Of a stretch of DNA of 64,000 nucleotides, positions 37,688-45,852 are shown piece by piece (the first letter of the stretch is position 1; each line of letters opens with the position of its first letter). The stretch is from JACKFB01 sp041389525 (lineage in GTDB: Bacteria; Myxococcota_A; UBA9042; PHBI01; JACKFB01): NCBI GenBank assembly GCA_041389525.1, contig JAWKRR010000016.1, positions 50,833 through 114,832 of the forward strand, written 5' to 3'. Both the position numbers and the translations under genes were made by a program. The notes beneath the pieces were generated by a model. The model did not search any database. It saw only the letters and a list, made by a program, of their open reading frames with translations, and had not been told where the DNA came from.

Positions 37688-40600
37688 TCAGAACGACTTC
37701 TCCAGCCCGAGCCCTATGCGGCGACCTCGCGGGCGGTCCTCGGTCACGACGTCGCCCTGCCGCTGCTGGCCAGGAAACCCAAGTAAGTTCGCCAGCTTCA
37801 CCTTGAGCTTGAAGCCGTGGGGCAGGACCTGCGACGCGACGAAGTCGAGCTGGTGTACGGGCTGGTCTTGGATGTCGACGTCGTAGCCGGTGGCTTCTGC
37901 GATCGCCGGACCGACGACGTTGTAGAGGAGCGCCACGCTGGTGCCGAGGTCCGCGTTGTCGTACGCGAGCTGAAGGTTGACCACGAAGGGCGACTGCCCC
38001 TGGAGCGGCCGGGGCCCGGTCTTCGAGACGGTGACGAGGTCTTTGGGGCTGCGCACCCGCGACCAGATGAACGACGCGTTGCCGGCCAGGCTCAGGTCGC
38101 GCAGCTTGGGGGTGAGAAAGCCCAGGGATTTCCTGAACTCCAGCTCGATGCCGAGGTTCCGGGCTGCGGGGACGTTGGCGTAGCTCTGCAGCAGCTGCGT
38201 GCCCAGGATGACCACCTCCTCGATGGGGTCCTTGAACTGCTTGTAGAAGGCCGCGACCGACAGGGACTCGCCGGCGCTGGGGTACCACTCCCAGCGGGTG
38301 TCGACGTGGGTGATGAGCGCGCGCCGGAGGTCGGGGTTGCCCCGCACCTCCTTGCCACCGGTGATGTCGTCGAAGGTCGCCGGCGACAGCTCGCGCAGGT
38401 CGGGGCGCGAGACCGTGCGCCCCACGCTGAAGCGAAGCTGCATGTCGTCGCGAAAGGCCCAGGTCGCGAGCAGCGCCGGCAGCAGGTCCAGCGTGGTCAG
38501 ATCCGCCCGGATGCGCTCCTTGGTGGCGCTGAAGCGCACGAAGGTCTCGAGCTCCTGGGCCGAGTGCTCCAGCCGAAGCCCACCGGTGAGTGACAGGCGA
38601 GGCAACACGGGCACCTCGGCCATCACGAAGGCGGCCGTGACGACGTGCCGCGCGGTGTAGCTGTCGGTGGCCTGGGTGTTCTCGTTGAGCTGAAAGCCCT
38701 GGGCGTCGATGGTGGCCGGGCTGAAGATCGCTCCAGGGTCGAGCGCGCGCACGGCTGGATCCGTGGCCAAGGCGCCGCGGGCGGCGAAGAAGTAGCGGCG
38801 CGTGTCCACGACGCGGTGCTTGTGCTGAAGCGCACCACCCGCGCGGAGTTTCGCGGTGCGGTCGCCCCGCATCGGCAACGACAGCGTCGCTTCCAGCCCG
38901 AGATCGTGGACCCGATCGTCCAGCGCACCGAAGAGCCGTTTGTTGCCGTCGGCGCCGCTCGAGAGCAGCCACTGACCCGTCGATTTCTCCAGGTCGTAGC
39001 GCACTTGTTTGCGGTCCGGCTCGGCGCGCGTCGCCAGGGCAAACGCGTAGTGCCAGCCGAGCTCCACCGGGCCTACGTGGTGAGCTCCGCTGACGTTCTG
39101 CGACAGCAGCATTCGCTCGATGTAGCGCAGCCGGGTCACCCGGATGTCGGTGCCGACGTCGTTGTTGAAGCCCTGGTAGGTCCTGGTCTCGTTGTCGGTC
39201 AGGCGGGTCAGCATGGTGGTGCTGGCGAGGTGGTGGCGTGCGCCGAGGTCGACGCCGGCCGCGAGGATGCCGCCCAGGGTCACGGTCTGGACGAGATCCT
39301 CGATCGCGTAGTCGGCGATCGGGACGAGGTCCTTGGGTTTGAGGAAGCGCGCACGCCAAGGCGTCTTTTTCCAGCCGTTGTCGTAGAGGACTGCGAGGCG
39401 AAAGCCACCGGAGACCGTGCCGGTGTCGAAGCCGCTGCCGATCTGACCCGACACCCCGAGGTCGGGCGCGATGCGGCGCGTGCGCAGGCGCCAATCGTTG
39501 TCGAGGGACTCGCCGAAGCCCTCCAGCTCGTCGGCGGAGTAGCCCAGGTCGGAGAAGCGATCGCCCTCGAGCAGCGCAGACCGCTCCGACGCGGCCTGCA
39601 CATGGGCCGGCATTGCGCGCGTCCCGCCGTCGATGCCCAGCCAGTCCGTCTTCCCCCGCGGCCCCGTGCGCCCCTCACTCAGTGTGGTCCCGCTGAGAAA
39701 ACCGCCCGAGATCCCGACGCTCCCCTCGAGCTTGGTCGGCCAACGCCGCGTGCGCAGCGACACGACCCCGCCGCCGAACTCGCCGGGCATGTCGGGGGTC
39801 CACGTCTTCTGGATGACGATGCTCTCGAGGATGTCGGTCGGGAAGAGGTCCAGAGGCACCACGCGGCGCTCGGGGTCCGGGCTGGGGAGGTGCGCGCCGT
39901 CGAGGAGGGTGGACGAGTAGCGCTCGCCCAGACCCCGCACGTAGACGAACTTGCCGTCGACCAAGGTCACGCCGGTCACACGGCGAAGGGCCGCTGCGGC
40001 GTCAGAGTCGCCGGACTTCGACATCTGCTCGGCGCCCAATATCTCAGCGACCGCCGCGGATTGGCGGCGCTCGGCGAGCAGGGCGTTGGTGCCGCCCTCA
40101 ATGCGCGGGGCCGAGACCACAAAGTCGTCCAAGCGCAGCGCGGACGGCGCCAGGGCAGCGGTGACGGCCGCGTCGGCGTCTGCGGACACCGCGATCCCCG
40201 CGACGGTCTGCGAGGAAAAACCTGGCTGAATGATGGTCAGGTCCCAGATCCCGACCGGCACGCTCAAGACGAAGCTGCCGTCGGCGCCCGCCCGCGCCTC
40301 GGCGCCGAAGCCCCGAACCAGCACGCGCGCGCCCGGGAGGGGCTGGCCGCGCTCCGCGTCCGTGACGGTGCCCACCAAGCGGCCCCGGGGACCTGTGTCG
40401 GCTTCGAGCGGCGCGTCGGCTGCTTCGACCACAGGACCGGCGGCCTCGATGACGACGCGTGGGGCACCACCGTCCGGCCTGAGCGTGACGATGAGCTCGG
40501 TGACCTGTCCCGAGACGACCCGGACGGCGCCAATACGGACCGTTGCGAACCCCTCGCCGCCGAGGGTCAGCGCGGCATCCCCCGGGGGCAGCGAGGCCGA

Positions 40601-40789
40601 AAACGCCCCGTCACGATTGGTCGATATCGCGGGGCCACCCTCGATGGAGACGCTCAGCCCGGGCAGCGGGCGGCCGTCCGAGTCGGCGAACACGAGCCCG
40701 CGCAGCACCCCGTCCGGGGAGGCGGCGCGAGCTGGCGCTAGTCCCACCAGCATGCACACGGCGAGCGCGAGGTGTCGGCCGGACCGCAT
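37688..40789 (-). CDS. TonB-dependent outer-membrane receptor with two N-terminal regulatory-like domains
   Basis: A 1033-residue receptor for active import across the outer membrane. Signal peptide to about residue 23 (ends ARA). Two carboxypeptidase-regulatory-like beta-sandwiches follow (about 27-100 and 137-215). The plug has VSAPRIEGG, AAALRRVTGVTLVDGKFVYVRGLGERY and EFGGGVVSLRTRR. The 22-strand barrel ends LGLEKSF with the C-terminal Phe expected for barrel insertion. Substrate unknown. The ATG overlaps the TPR-gene stop by 1 nt. It is cotranscribed with its own TonB/ExbBD motor, suggesting a dedicated pair. Confidence 0.93.
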   Translation of the reverse strand: MRSGRHLALAVCMLVGLAPARAASPDGVLRGLVFADSDGRPLPGLSVSIEGGPAISTNRDGAFSASLPPGDAALTLGGEGFATVRIGAVRVVSGQVTELIVTLRPDGGAPRVVIEAAGPVVEAADAPLEADTGPRGRLVGTVTDAERGQPLPGARVLVRGFGAEARAGADGSFVLSVPVGIWDLTIIQPGFSSQTVAGIAVSADADAAVTAALAPSALRLDDFVVSAPRIEGGTNALLAERRQSAAVAEILGAEQMSKSGDSDAAAALRRVTGVTLVDGKFVYVRGLGERYSSTLLDGAHLPSPDPERRVVPLDLFPTDILESIVIQKTWTPDMPGEFGGGVVSLRTRRWPTKLEGSVGISGGFLSGTTLSEGRTGPRGKTDWLGIDGGTRAMPAHVQAASERSALLEGDRFSDLGYSADELEGFGESLDNDWRLRTRRIAPDLGVSGQIGSGFDTGTVSGGFRLAVLYDNGWKKTPWRARFLKPKDLVPIADYAIEDLVQTVTLGGILAAGVDLGARHHLASTTMLTRLTDNETRTYQGFNNDVGTDIRVTRLRYIERMLLSQNVSGAHHVGPVELGWHYAFALATRAEPDRKQVRYDLEKSTGQWLLSSGADGNKRLFGALDDRVHDLGLEATLSLPMRGDRTAKLRAGGALQHKHRVVDTRRYFFAARGALATDPAVRALDPGAIFSPATIDAQGFQLNENTQATDSYTARHVVTAAFVMAEVPVLPRLSLTGGLRLEHSAQELETFVRFSATKERIRADLTTLDLLPALLATWAFRDDMQLRFSVGRTVSRPDLRELSPATFDDITGGKEVRGNPDLRRALITHVDTRWEWYPSAGESLSVAAFYKQFKDPIEEVVILGTQLLQSYANVPAARNLGIELEFRKSLGFLTPKLRDLSLAGNASFIWSRVRSPKDLVTVSKTGPRPLQGQSPFVVNLQLAYDNADLGTSVALLYNVVGPAIAEATGYDVDIQDQPVHQLDFVASQVLPHGFKLKVKLANLLGFPGQQRQGDVVTEDRPRGRRIGLGLEKSF

Positions 40790-41937
40790 CAGGGACACGC
40801 CTCGGGCTCGGCTCGGCAGGTGTCGATGGCCTCGCGGATGGCGGTGGCCTTGCGGAACAGCTCGGGGTCGCCGATCCCGCGCAGGGCGCCCTCGGCGAGG
40901 TCGAACTGGCCGGTGCGAAAGGCCGCGTAGGCCAAGGCGTAGCGCATGGATTCGTCGCTGAGCAGGCCGAGGCGCTCCAGGCGCGGGGCGAGCGCGCTGA
41001 CCTCCTCGAAGCGCTCGAGATCCACCAGAATACCGAGGCGTTGACGGAGTTTTTGGGGCTGGTCCTCGATGAGGGCGTTGAGGCGTAAAGCGCGGTAGGG
41101 CTCGCCGGCTGCGCGGTAGAGCTCGGCGGCGTCGGCGCGCAGGTTTGGGTGCGCGAGGCTCTGCCGCTCGAGGATCCCGGCGGCCGCGCGGGGCTTTTGG
41201 GCGTCGACGAGTGTGCGTGCGAGCTGCAGCGACAGCTCGACGTCGTCGGGCCAGCGAAAGAGGGCCTGCTGGAGGATGCGCTCGGCGGTGCCGAAGCTGC
41301 GGCTGCGGCGCAGCGCTTCGGCGATGGCGAGGTAGTCGCTGGTGGTGGCGTCCTCGCGGAGCAGCCACGATTGGCCGAGATCGGCGGCCGACTGGTACAG
41401 GCCCATGTCGACAAGCAACAGCACGCGCTGGCGGGCGAGCTCAGCGGTGGCGGGGTGGCGGGTGATGGCTTCGTAGGCTTCGGGGAGGCGGTCTAGGCGC
41501 CACAGCGCCTGGGCGCGGAGGAGGTCGAGACCCGGAGCGGCGCGGCCGGCGTCCCCGGCTGCGTCCAGCGCGTCGACCGCGCCCTGCCAGTCGGCTAGCG
41601 CGAAGCGGGCTTGGGACAGCAACACCGAGACGAAGGGCGCGGCGTCGCCGAGCGTCAGGGCCCGCTCGAAGGCCGACGCGGCGCGGGCGGGGTCGCCGCT
41701 CTGGAGGGCCGAGAGGCCTGCGAGCTGGTGATAGCGGGGGAGATCGAGGCCGGACTGGGTGAGGTCGACGGCGTCGAGGGCGCTCAGCGCGCGTGCGGGG
41801 TGTCCGTCCCGCAAGAGCAGCGCGGCGAGGGCGAGAGGGTCGGCGTCCGAGTCGTCTTTTTCCTCGGCGCGGACGGGAGAAATGACCAAGGCGAGCAGCA
41901 GCGCCGCGCGGAGGCTGTGGTGGGCGAGGTACACCAT
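40789..41937 (-). CDS. TonB2-system TPR protein, exported
   Basis: A 382-residue periplasmic tetratricopeptide protein. The signal peptide is at 1-24 (VYLAHHSLRAALLLALVISP then VRA). The rest is helical repeats, for example LAGLSALQSGDPARAASAFERAL and RILQQALFRWPDDVELSLQLA. In Vibrio and Shewanella TonB2 loci a TPR gene occupies the same place after tonB. The ATG overlaps the tonB stop by one nucleotide. An in-frame upstream start is rejected because it lies inside tonB and removes the signal peptide. Probably a scaffold linking TonB to the receptor. Confidence 0.8.
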   Translation of the reverse strand: MVYLAHHSLRAALLLALVISPVRAEEKDDSDADPLALAALLLRDGHPARALSALDAVDLTQSGLDLPRYHQLAGLSALQSGDPARAASAFERALTLGDAAPFVSVLLSQARFALADWQGAVDALDAAGDAGRAAPGLDLLRAQALWRLDRLPEAYEAITRHPATAELARQRVLLLVDMGLYQSAADLGQSWLLREDATTSDYLAIAEALRRSRSFGTAERILQQALFRWPDDVELSLQLARTLVDAQKPRAAAGILERQSLAHPNLRADAAELYRAAGEPYRALRLNALIEDQPQKLRQRLGILVDLERFEEVSALAPRLERLGLLSDESMRYALAYAAFRTGQFDLAEGALRGIGDPELFRKATAIREAIDTCRAEPEACP

Positions 41938-42584
41938 CAGCTCAGCTCGAAGTGGAGGACCTGCTCGGCCCACACCTTGACCGGGCGACCCTTGTATAGG
42001 GCCGGTTGGTAGCGCCACTGGCGCACCGCTTCGGTGGCCGCGTCGTCGAACACGCCCGGCGGGGATGCCGAGAGCACCTTGACCTTCACGACCTCGCCCC
42101 GTTGGCCGATCAGCAGGCTGAGGGTGACCCGCCCGGTGGTGCCCTCGGCGCGGGCGCGCGGCGGAAAGCGGGGTGGGGTGCGCTCGAGCGGCTTCGGGGC
42201 GACGTCGACGGTGGCCTCGGTCATCACCAAGTCGCGCGCCGCGTCGTCCTGGCCCAGCATCGCCTGGGCGGCGTCGCCGAGATCGGCCGCGCCGAGGCTG
42301 GGGATGCCGAGATCCAGACCTCCCAAGGCCGCGCCGAGCATCGGCGCCGGGGGCGCAGGCGTGCTGCGGGCCGCGCGCTTGGGCTCCGGCTTTGGCTTCG
42401 GTTTGGGCTTGTCCCTTTTCGGGGGCTTCTTGGGCGCCACGGCCATGGCGACCGACGCGCGGGCCGCGGCCTCTTCTTTGGGGGCGGTGGGGCCGTTCAT
42501 CAGCAGCACCAGGCCGAACACCAGGGTGCTGCCGGCCAGCATGGCGACGACCGCGGTGACGTGGCGAGAGAGCCGGTGGCGCAT
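41937..42584 (-). CDS. tonB: Energy transducer TonB
   Basis: A 215-residue TonB. N-terminal cytoplasmic basic segment, one transmembrane helix (about 8-30), a Pro/Lys-rich spacer (PKKPPKRDKPKPKPKPEPK) that spans the periplasm, and a C-terminal TonB domain with PPRFPPRARAEGTTGRVTLSLLIG and VRQWRYQPALYKGRPV. Compact size is typical of TonB2-type proteins. It transmits energy from ExbB/ExbD to the receptor encoded downstream. ATG is 4 nt after the exbD stop. Confidence 0.93.
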   Translation of the reverse strand: MRHRLSRHVTAVVAMLAGSTLVFGLVLLMNGPTAPKEEAAARASVAMAVAPKKPPKRDKPKPKPKPEPKRAARSTPAPPAPMLGAALGGLDLGIPSLGAADLGDAAQAMLGQDDAARDLVMTEATVDVAPKPLERTPPRFPPRARAEGTTGRVTLSLLIGQRGEVVKVKVLSASPPGVFDDAATEAVRQWRYQPALYKGRPVKVWAEQVLHFELS

Positions 42585-42588
42585 CGCG

Positions 42589-42993
42589 TCAGCCCGCCTC
42601 TTCGGTGGTGGCGACGCCCACATCGTCCGCGCCGCCGAGGCGGCACTGGTCGACCACCTCGATGAGGCGCTCGGCGGCGACGTTTCGATCGGTCACGACC
42701 AGGACGGAGCGCGTCGTGGCCTGGCCGAGCAGCTCGCGGACCCGGGACTGCAGCATCCAGGGCTTCACCGGGGCGTCGTCGAGCCAGATGCCGCCTGCGC
42801 GATCCAGGTGCACGCGCAGGGCCTTCGACGACGCCGACTGGGAGCTCTTGGCGCTGGGCCGCTCGAGATCCAGCTTCATGTCTTTGACGAAGGTGGTCGA
42901 GACCATGAAGAAGATCAGGAGGATGAAGACCATGTCGATGAGCGGCGAGATGTCGATCTCGGTCGAAGGCTCGGGGCGCTTACGCAGTCGCAT
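42589..42993 (-). CDS. exbD: Biopolymer transport protein ExbD
   Basis: A 134-residue inner-membrane protein with one N-terminal helix. IDISPLIDMVFILLIFFMV contains the conserved proton-carrying Asp in LIDMVFIL. The periplasmic domain follows (VLVVTDRNVAAERLIEVVDQCR). It forms the proton channel with ExbB. It overlaps exbB by 14 nt. Confidence 0.95.
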   Translation of the reverse strand: MRLRKRPEPSTEIDISPLIDMVFILLIFFMVSTTFVKDMKLDLERPSAKSSQSASSKALRVHLDRAGGIWLDDAPVKPWMLQSRVRELLGQATTRSVLVVTDRNVAAERLIEVVDQCRLGGADDVGVATTEEAG

Positions 42994-43594
42994 GGAGCGC
43001 CTCCTCGGGGCCGGCGGTGAGGACGTCCTTGACCTGCTCGATCTCGTCGAGCAGGCGCTGCTGGCGGCGACGCAGCAGGCGGCCGACGACCAGCCCTGGC
43101 ACAGCGACCGAGAGGCCCATCTGCGTGGTCAGCAAGGCCTGGGAGATGCCGCCGGCGATGCCGCCGGATTGGGCGAAGAGCGCCATGTCGCCGAGGGAAT
43201 CGAAGGTCTCGGTCATTCCCGCGACGGTGCCGAGCAGGCCCAGCAGCGGGGCGACGGCGACGATGGCCTTGGTCAGCGTGGCGAAGCGGGCCGCGTCGTC
43301 TTCGAGGTCCGACAGCGACTCGTCCAGGCGGGAGCGGAGGTTGTCGCGGCCTTGAGACTCCAGCGCCACGCCGCGAGCGACGGCGGCCGCGACCAGACCG
43401 CGGGAGCCGGAGACCACGCCGCGGCGACACCGCGAGACCAGCGAGCGGATGGGCCCGCGCGCCCCGCGGCGCAGGGTCGCGAGCCGGTAGCCCAGGGCGT
43501 ACCAGAGCACGAAGGTGGCGGCGACCAGCGGCGGCATCACGAAGCCGCCGCGATCGACGTAGCTTCCGAGCTCAGCGAAGGCTTCGGCGAACAT
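42980..43594 (-). CDS. exbB: Biopolymer transport protein ExbB
   Basis: A 204-residue MotA/TolQ/ExbB-type channel protein. It has an N-terminal helix (VMPPLVAATFVLWYALGY), then VAPLLGLLGTVAGMTETF, the family signature with the pore-lining Thr, and GISQALLTTQMGLSVAVPGLVV. A strong site, GGAGGAG, precedes the ATG, which lies 58 nt inside the end of the upstream ttpC gene. With ExbD it powers TonB. Confidence 0.94.
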   Translation of the reverse strand: MFAEAFAELGSYVDRGGFVMPPLVAATFVLWYALGYRLATLRRGARGPIRSLVSRCRRGVVSGSRGLVAAAVARGVALESQGRDNLRSRLDESLSDLEDDAARFATLTKAIVAVAPLLGLLGTVAGMTETFDSLGDMALFAQSGGIAGGISQALLTTQMGLSVAVPGLVVGRLLRRRQQRLLDEIEQVKDVLTAGPEEALHATA

Positions 43595-44982
43595 GTCTCC
43601 TCCGTGGAGTGGGCGGCGCGGATGGACTCGGGGGCGGTCGCGAGGTGCGGCCCGCGGGTGTGGACGAGGTTGAGCAGTCGCAGGGCCATGCGCTCGAGGC
43701 GAGAGAGCACGCCGTTGGCTTGGCCGCTCAGGAGGGTGCCGAGGAGCAGCGCGGGGATGGCGACGATGAGCCCTAGCTCCGTGGTCACCAGCGCCTCGGA
43801 GATGCCGCCGGAGAGCAGCTTGGGGTCGCCCGTGCCGTGGGTCGTGATGATGTCGAAGGTCGAGATCATGCCGGTGACCGTGCCGAGGAGGCCGAGCAGC
43901 GGCGCGACGGCCGCGAAGACGCCGATGGCCGTGCCGAAGCGCTCGACGCGGGGGGTCTCGGCCAAGATCGACTCGGCCACGAGGTCCTCGACGGTGGCGC
44001 GCTCGCGATGCAGGTGCTCCAGCAGGGTCGCCATCACGCGGGGGCCTGCGCCGAAGCGCTTGCGGCACAGGAGCGCGGCCTCGCTAAGGCGGTCTTCGGC
44101 GACGAGGCGCTCGACCGCGGCGCTGAAGGAGCGACGCACGCCGAAGGCCGCCCAGCCGATGAGCATGGCGCGCAGGAGCACCAACAGCGCCGCGAGGGCG
44201 CCCAGGGCGACGATGACCCAGGCGATGACACCGCCGCTCGCGACGACGTCGTAGTGGGTCTTTTCGACCGGTGGCTCCATCGCCCGTTCGGTGTTCTCGT
44301 AGAGGACGAGTCCCAGGTGGTCGGGGCGTTCGCCCCGGAGCAGCGCCCGCGCCGACGCCGCCGATTCACGCGGCCACAGCGCCAAGCGGCCAGCGCCCGC
44401 GGGGGCCAGCGCGCCCGCCCCTGCGTCAGACACGCCCAAGGTCGCGACCTCGCCGAGACGCACCAACTCGCCGTCGACCTGTGCGCCGTCGGCCAGAAAG
44501 AAGACGCCCGGCTCGCGGCGGACTTGGCCGGAGGCGGTGATGCGCGACGCAGCGGCGGCGGCGATCGGCGCGATGAGGGCGACGTGGCCGGCGGCGCCCT
44601 CGGGAATCGCGGGGAGCTGCACGCCGGCCTCCACGAGCGCGGTGTGCGCGCGGGTGACGGTCTCGGCGAGCAGCTCGGCGTCGTCGGTGGCGCCGCCCTG
44701 CTGGCGAGCGAGCTCCTGCTCGAGGCCTTCGATGCGGTCCGCCTCGGCGCGCGACTCGAGGATGCGCCGCTGAAGACCGGCGACCGTGGCCTCAGCCGAA
44801 CCGGTCTGGCGGCGGGACTCGCGGCGGACCTCGTCGAGGCGCTCGGTGAGGGCGGCCTTGTCGGCCTCCAAGAACGCGAACTCCTTCTTGTAGGCGCTGA
44901 GAAGATCGGGGCTCTCGGCGCGGGCCGAGTGCGAGAAGAGACCGATGGCGACGGCGGCCAGGAGGAGGTGGTTCAGCTTCAT
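43537..44982 (-). CDS. TtpC-like MotA/TolQ/ExbB protein with coiled-coil extension
   Basis: A 481-residue protein. A signal-like N-terminus (residues 1-22) is followed by a coiled-coil region (about 25-110) and a periplasmic beta-rich section. Three membrane helices follow, with FAAVAPLLGLLGTVTGMISTFDIITTHG as the ExbB-family core and GISEALVTTELGLIVAIPALLL. Its layout and place before exbB match TtpC of Vibrio TonB2 systems. The ATG overlaps the DUF3450 stop by 4 nt (ATGA); its end overlaps exbB by 58 nt. Confidence 0.88.
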   Translation of the reverse strand: MKLNHLLLAAVAIGLFSHSARAESPDLLSAYKKEFAFLEADKAALTERLDEVRRESRRQTGSAEATVAGLQRRILESRAEADRIEGLEQELARQQGGATDDAELLAETVTRAHTALVEAGVQLPAIPEGAAGHVALIAPIAAAAASRITASGQVRREPGVFFLADGAQVDGELVRLGEVATLGVSDAGAGALAPAGAGRLALWPRESAASARALLRGERPDHLGLVLYENTERAMEPPVEKTHYDVVASGGVIAWVIVALGALAALLVLLRAMLIGWAAFGVRRSFSAAVERLVAEDRLSEAALLCRKRFGAGPRVMATLLEHLHRERATVEDLVAESILAETPRVERFGTAIGVFAAVAPLLGLLGTVTGMISTFDIITTHGTGDPKLLSGGISEALVTTELGLIVAIPALLLGTLLSGQANGVLSRLERMALRLLNLVHTRGPHLATAPESIRAAHSTEETCSPKPSLSSEATSIAAAS

Positions 44983-45770
44983 CGCGCCGCTCCTGCGAGG
45001 TCGGGAAGGGCGGTTGGCAGCTCGAAGTAGCCGGTGCGAAGTCGCTTCCCGAAGGCGTCGAAGAGCGCGGCGAGCTGGGCCTTGTCGACCTCCGCGCTGA
45101 GCACCTGGTAGCGCCAGCCCAAGCCTTCGCGCACCGCGCGGCCGGAGCGGCCATCGGCGAGCCGGAAGTAGAGCATCACCATGCCGACGTGGATGACGTC
45201 GGCGAGGGCTTCGACGCCTTCGACGGCGATGACTTGGCGATCGAGGCCACTCTGGCGGGCGAGGCGGAGCTCGTCCTCGACGCGCTCCCAGAGGCGGGCG
45301 AGGACCGCGGCTGGAGTCAGGAGCTTGTCGTCGAGGCGTTCGGTCAGCGAGGTCAGCTCGGCCGCGCGCTCGGCGGTGCGGTAGGGCAAACCGGTCGATA
45401 CCGCCTGCTTGATCGTGAGGATGGCGGCCCTCACGGCGGGACCCACGGCGTCGCGCGCGGCGGTGGCCTCGGCGACGGCGGCGCGCTGTGCGTCGATGCG
45501 GGTCTGGGCCTGGGTCAGGCGCATGGACTCCCGCTGCAGCTCGAGCTCCAGCTCGGTGCGCTGCGCTTGCAGGCCGCGCAGGCGCATGCGCCGGTCGTCG
45601 AGCTCGCCCTGGATGCTCCCCGACAGCGTCTCGACTTCGGTGCGGAGGCGGGCCAGCTCGGCGGCCAGGGAGGGGGCGTCGGCGGCCAGGGCCGAGGGGG
45701 CGGCCGCGAGCAGACAGGTCACGAGCCCGAGGGCGGAGACCGAGATGGGGGTGGGCTGCCAGGTCTTCAA
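44979..45770 (-). CDS. DUF3450-family periplasmic coiled-coil protein of TonB2 system
   Basis: A 263-residue protein: a signal peptide (PISVSALGLVTCLLAAAPSALA), a long coiled coil (about 30-115: LAAELARLRTEVETLSGS onward) and a mixed domain with VIHVGMVMLYFRLADG and GLGWRYQVLSAEVD. DUF3450 genes regularly start TonB2 operons. There is no ATG/GTG with a sensible N-terminus; TTG at 45770 with AGAGGT upstream is the best start. A frame extended upstream would run through a GC-rich hairpin. Its stop overlaps ttpC by 4 nt. Confidence 0.82.
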   Translation of the reverse strand: MKTWQPTPISVSALGLVTCLLAAAPSALAADAPSLAAELARLRTEVETLSGSIQGELDDRRMRLRGLQAQRTELELELQRESMRLTQAQTRIDAQRAAVAEATAARDAVGPAVRAAILTIKQAVSTGLPYRTAERAAELTSLTERLDDKLLTPAAVLARLWERVEDELRLARQSGLDRQVIAVEGVEALADVIHVGMVMLYFRLADGRSGRAVREGLGWRYQVLSAEVDKAQLAALFDAFGKRLRTGYFELPTALPDLAGAAR

Positions 45771-45814
45771 GGTGACCTCTGCATGTGGGTTGGGGGGACG
45801 GGGCGCCGGAGAGA

Positions 45815-45845
45815 GCGCGCAGGGGAGGGTGAGTCCCCCGCGCGC
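45815..45845 (-). terminator. Intra-operon hairpin after the beta-helix lipoprotein gene
   Basis: A stem of GCGCGC plus GGGG with one bulged base and a 10-nt loop, starting 8 nt after the stop. No T tract. It may partly terminate or stabilise mRNA, giving more lipoprotein than motor proteins. Confidence 0.45.
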
Positions 45846-45852
45846 GCCGGGC

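Noticed and set aside
39494..41368. Long open-frame extensions upstream of the response regulator and TonB receptor starts
   Set aside because: They would translate other genes out of frame and remove the normal receiver start or signal peptide; internal GTG/ATG starts fit far better.
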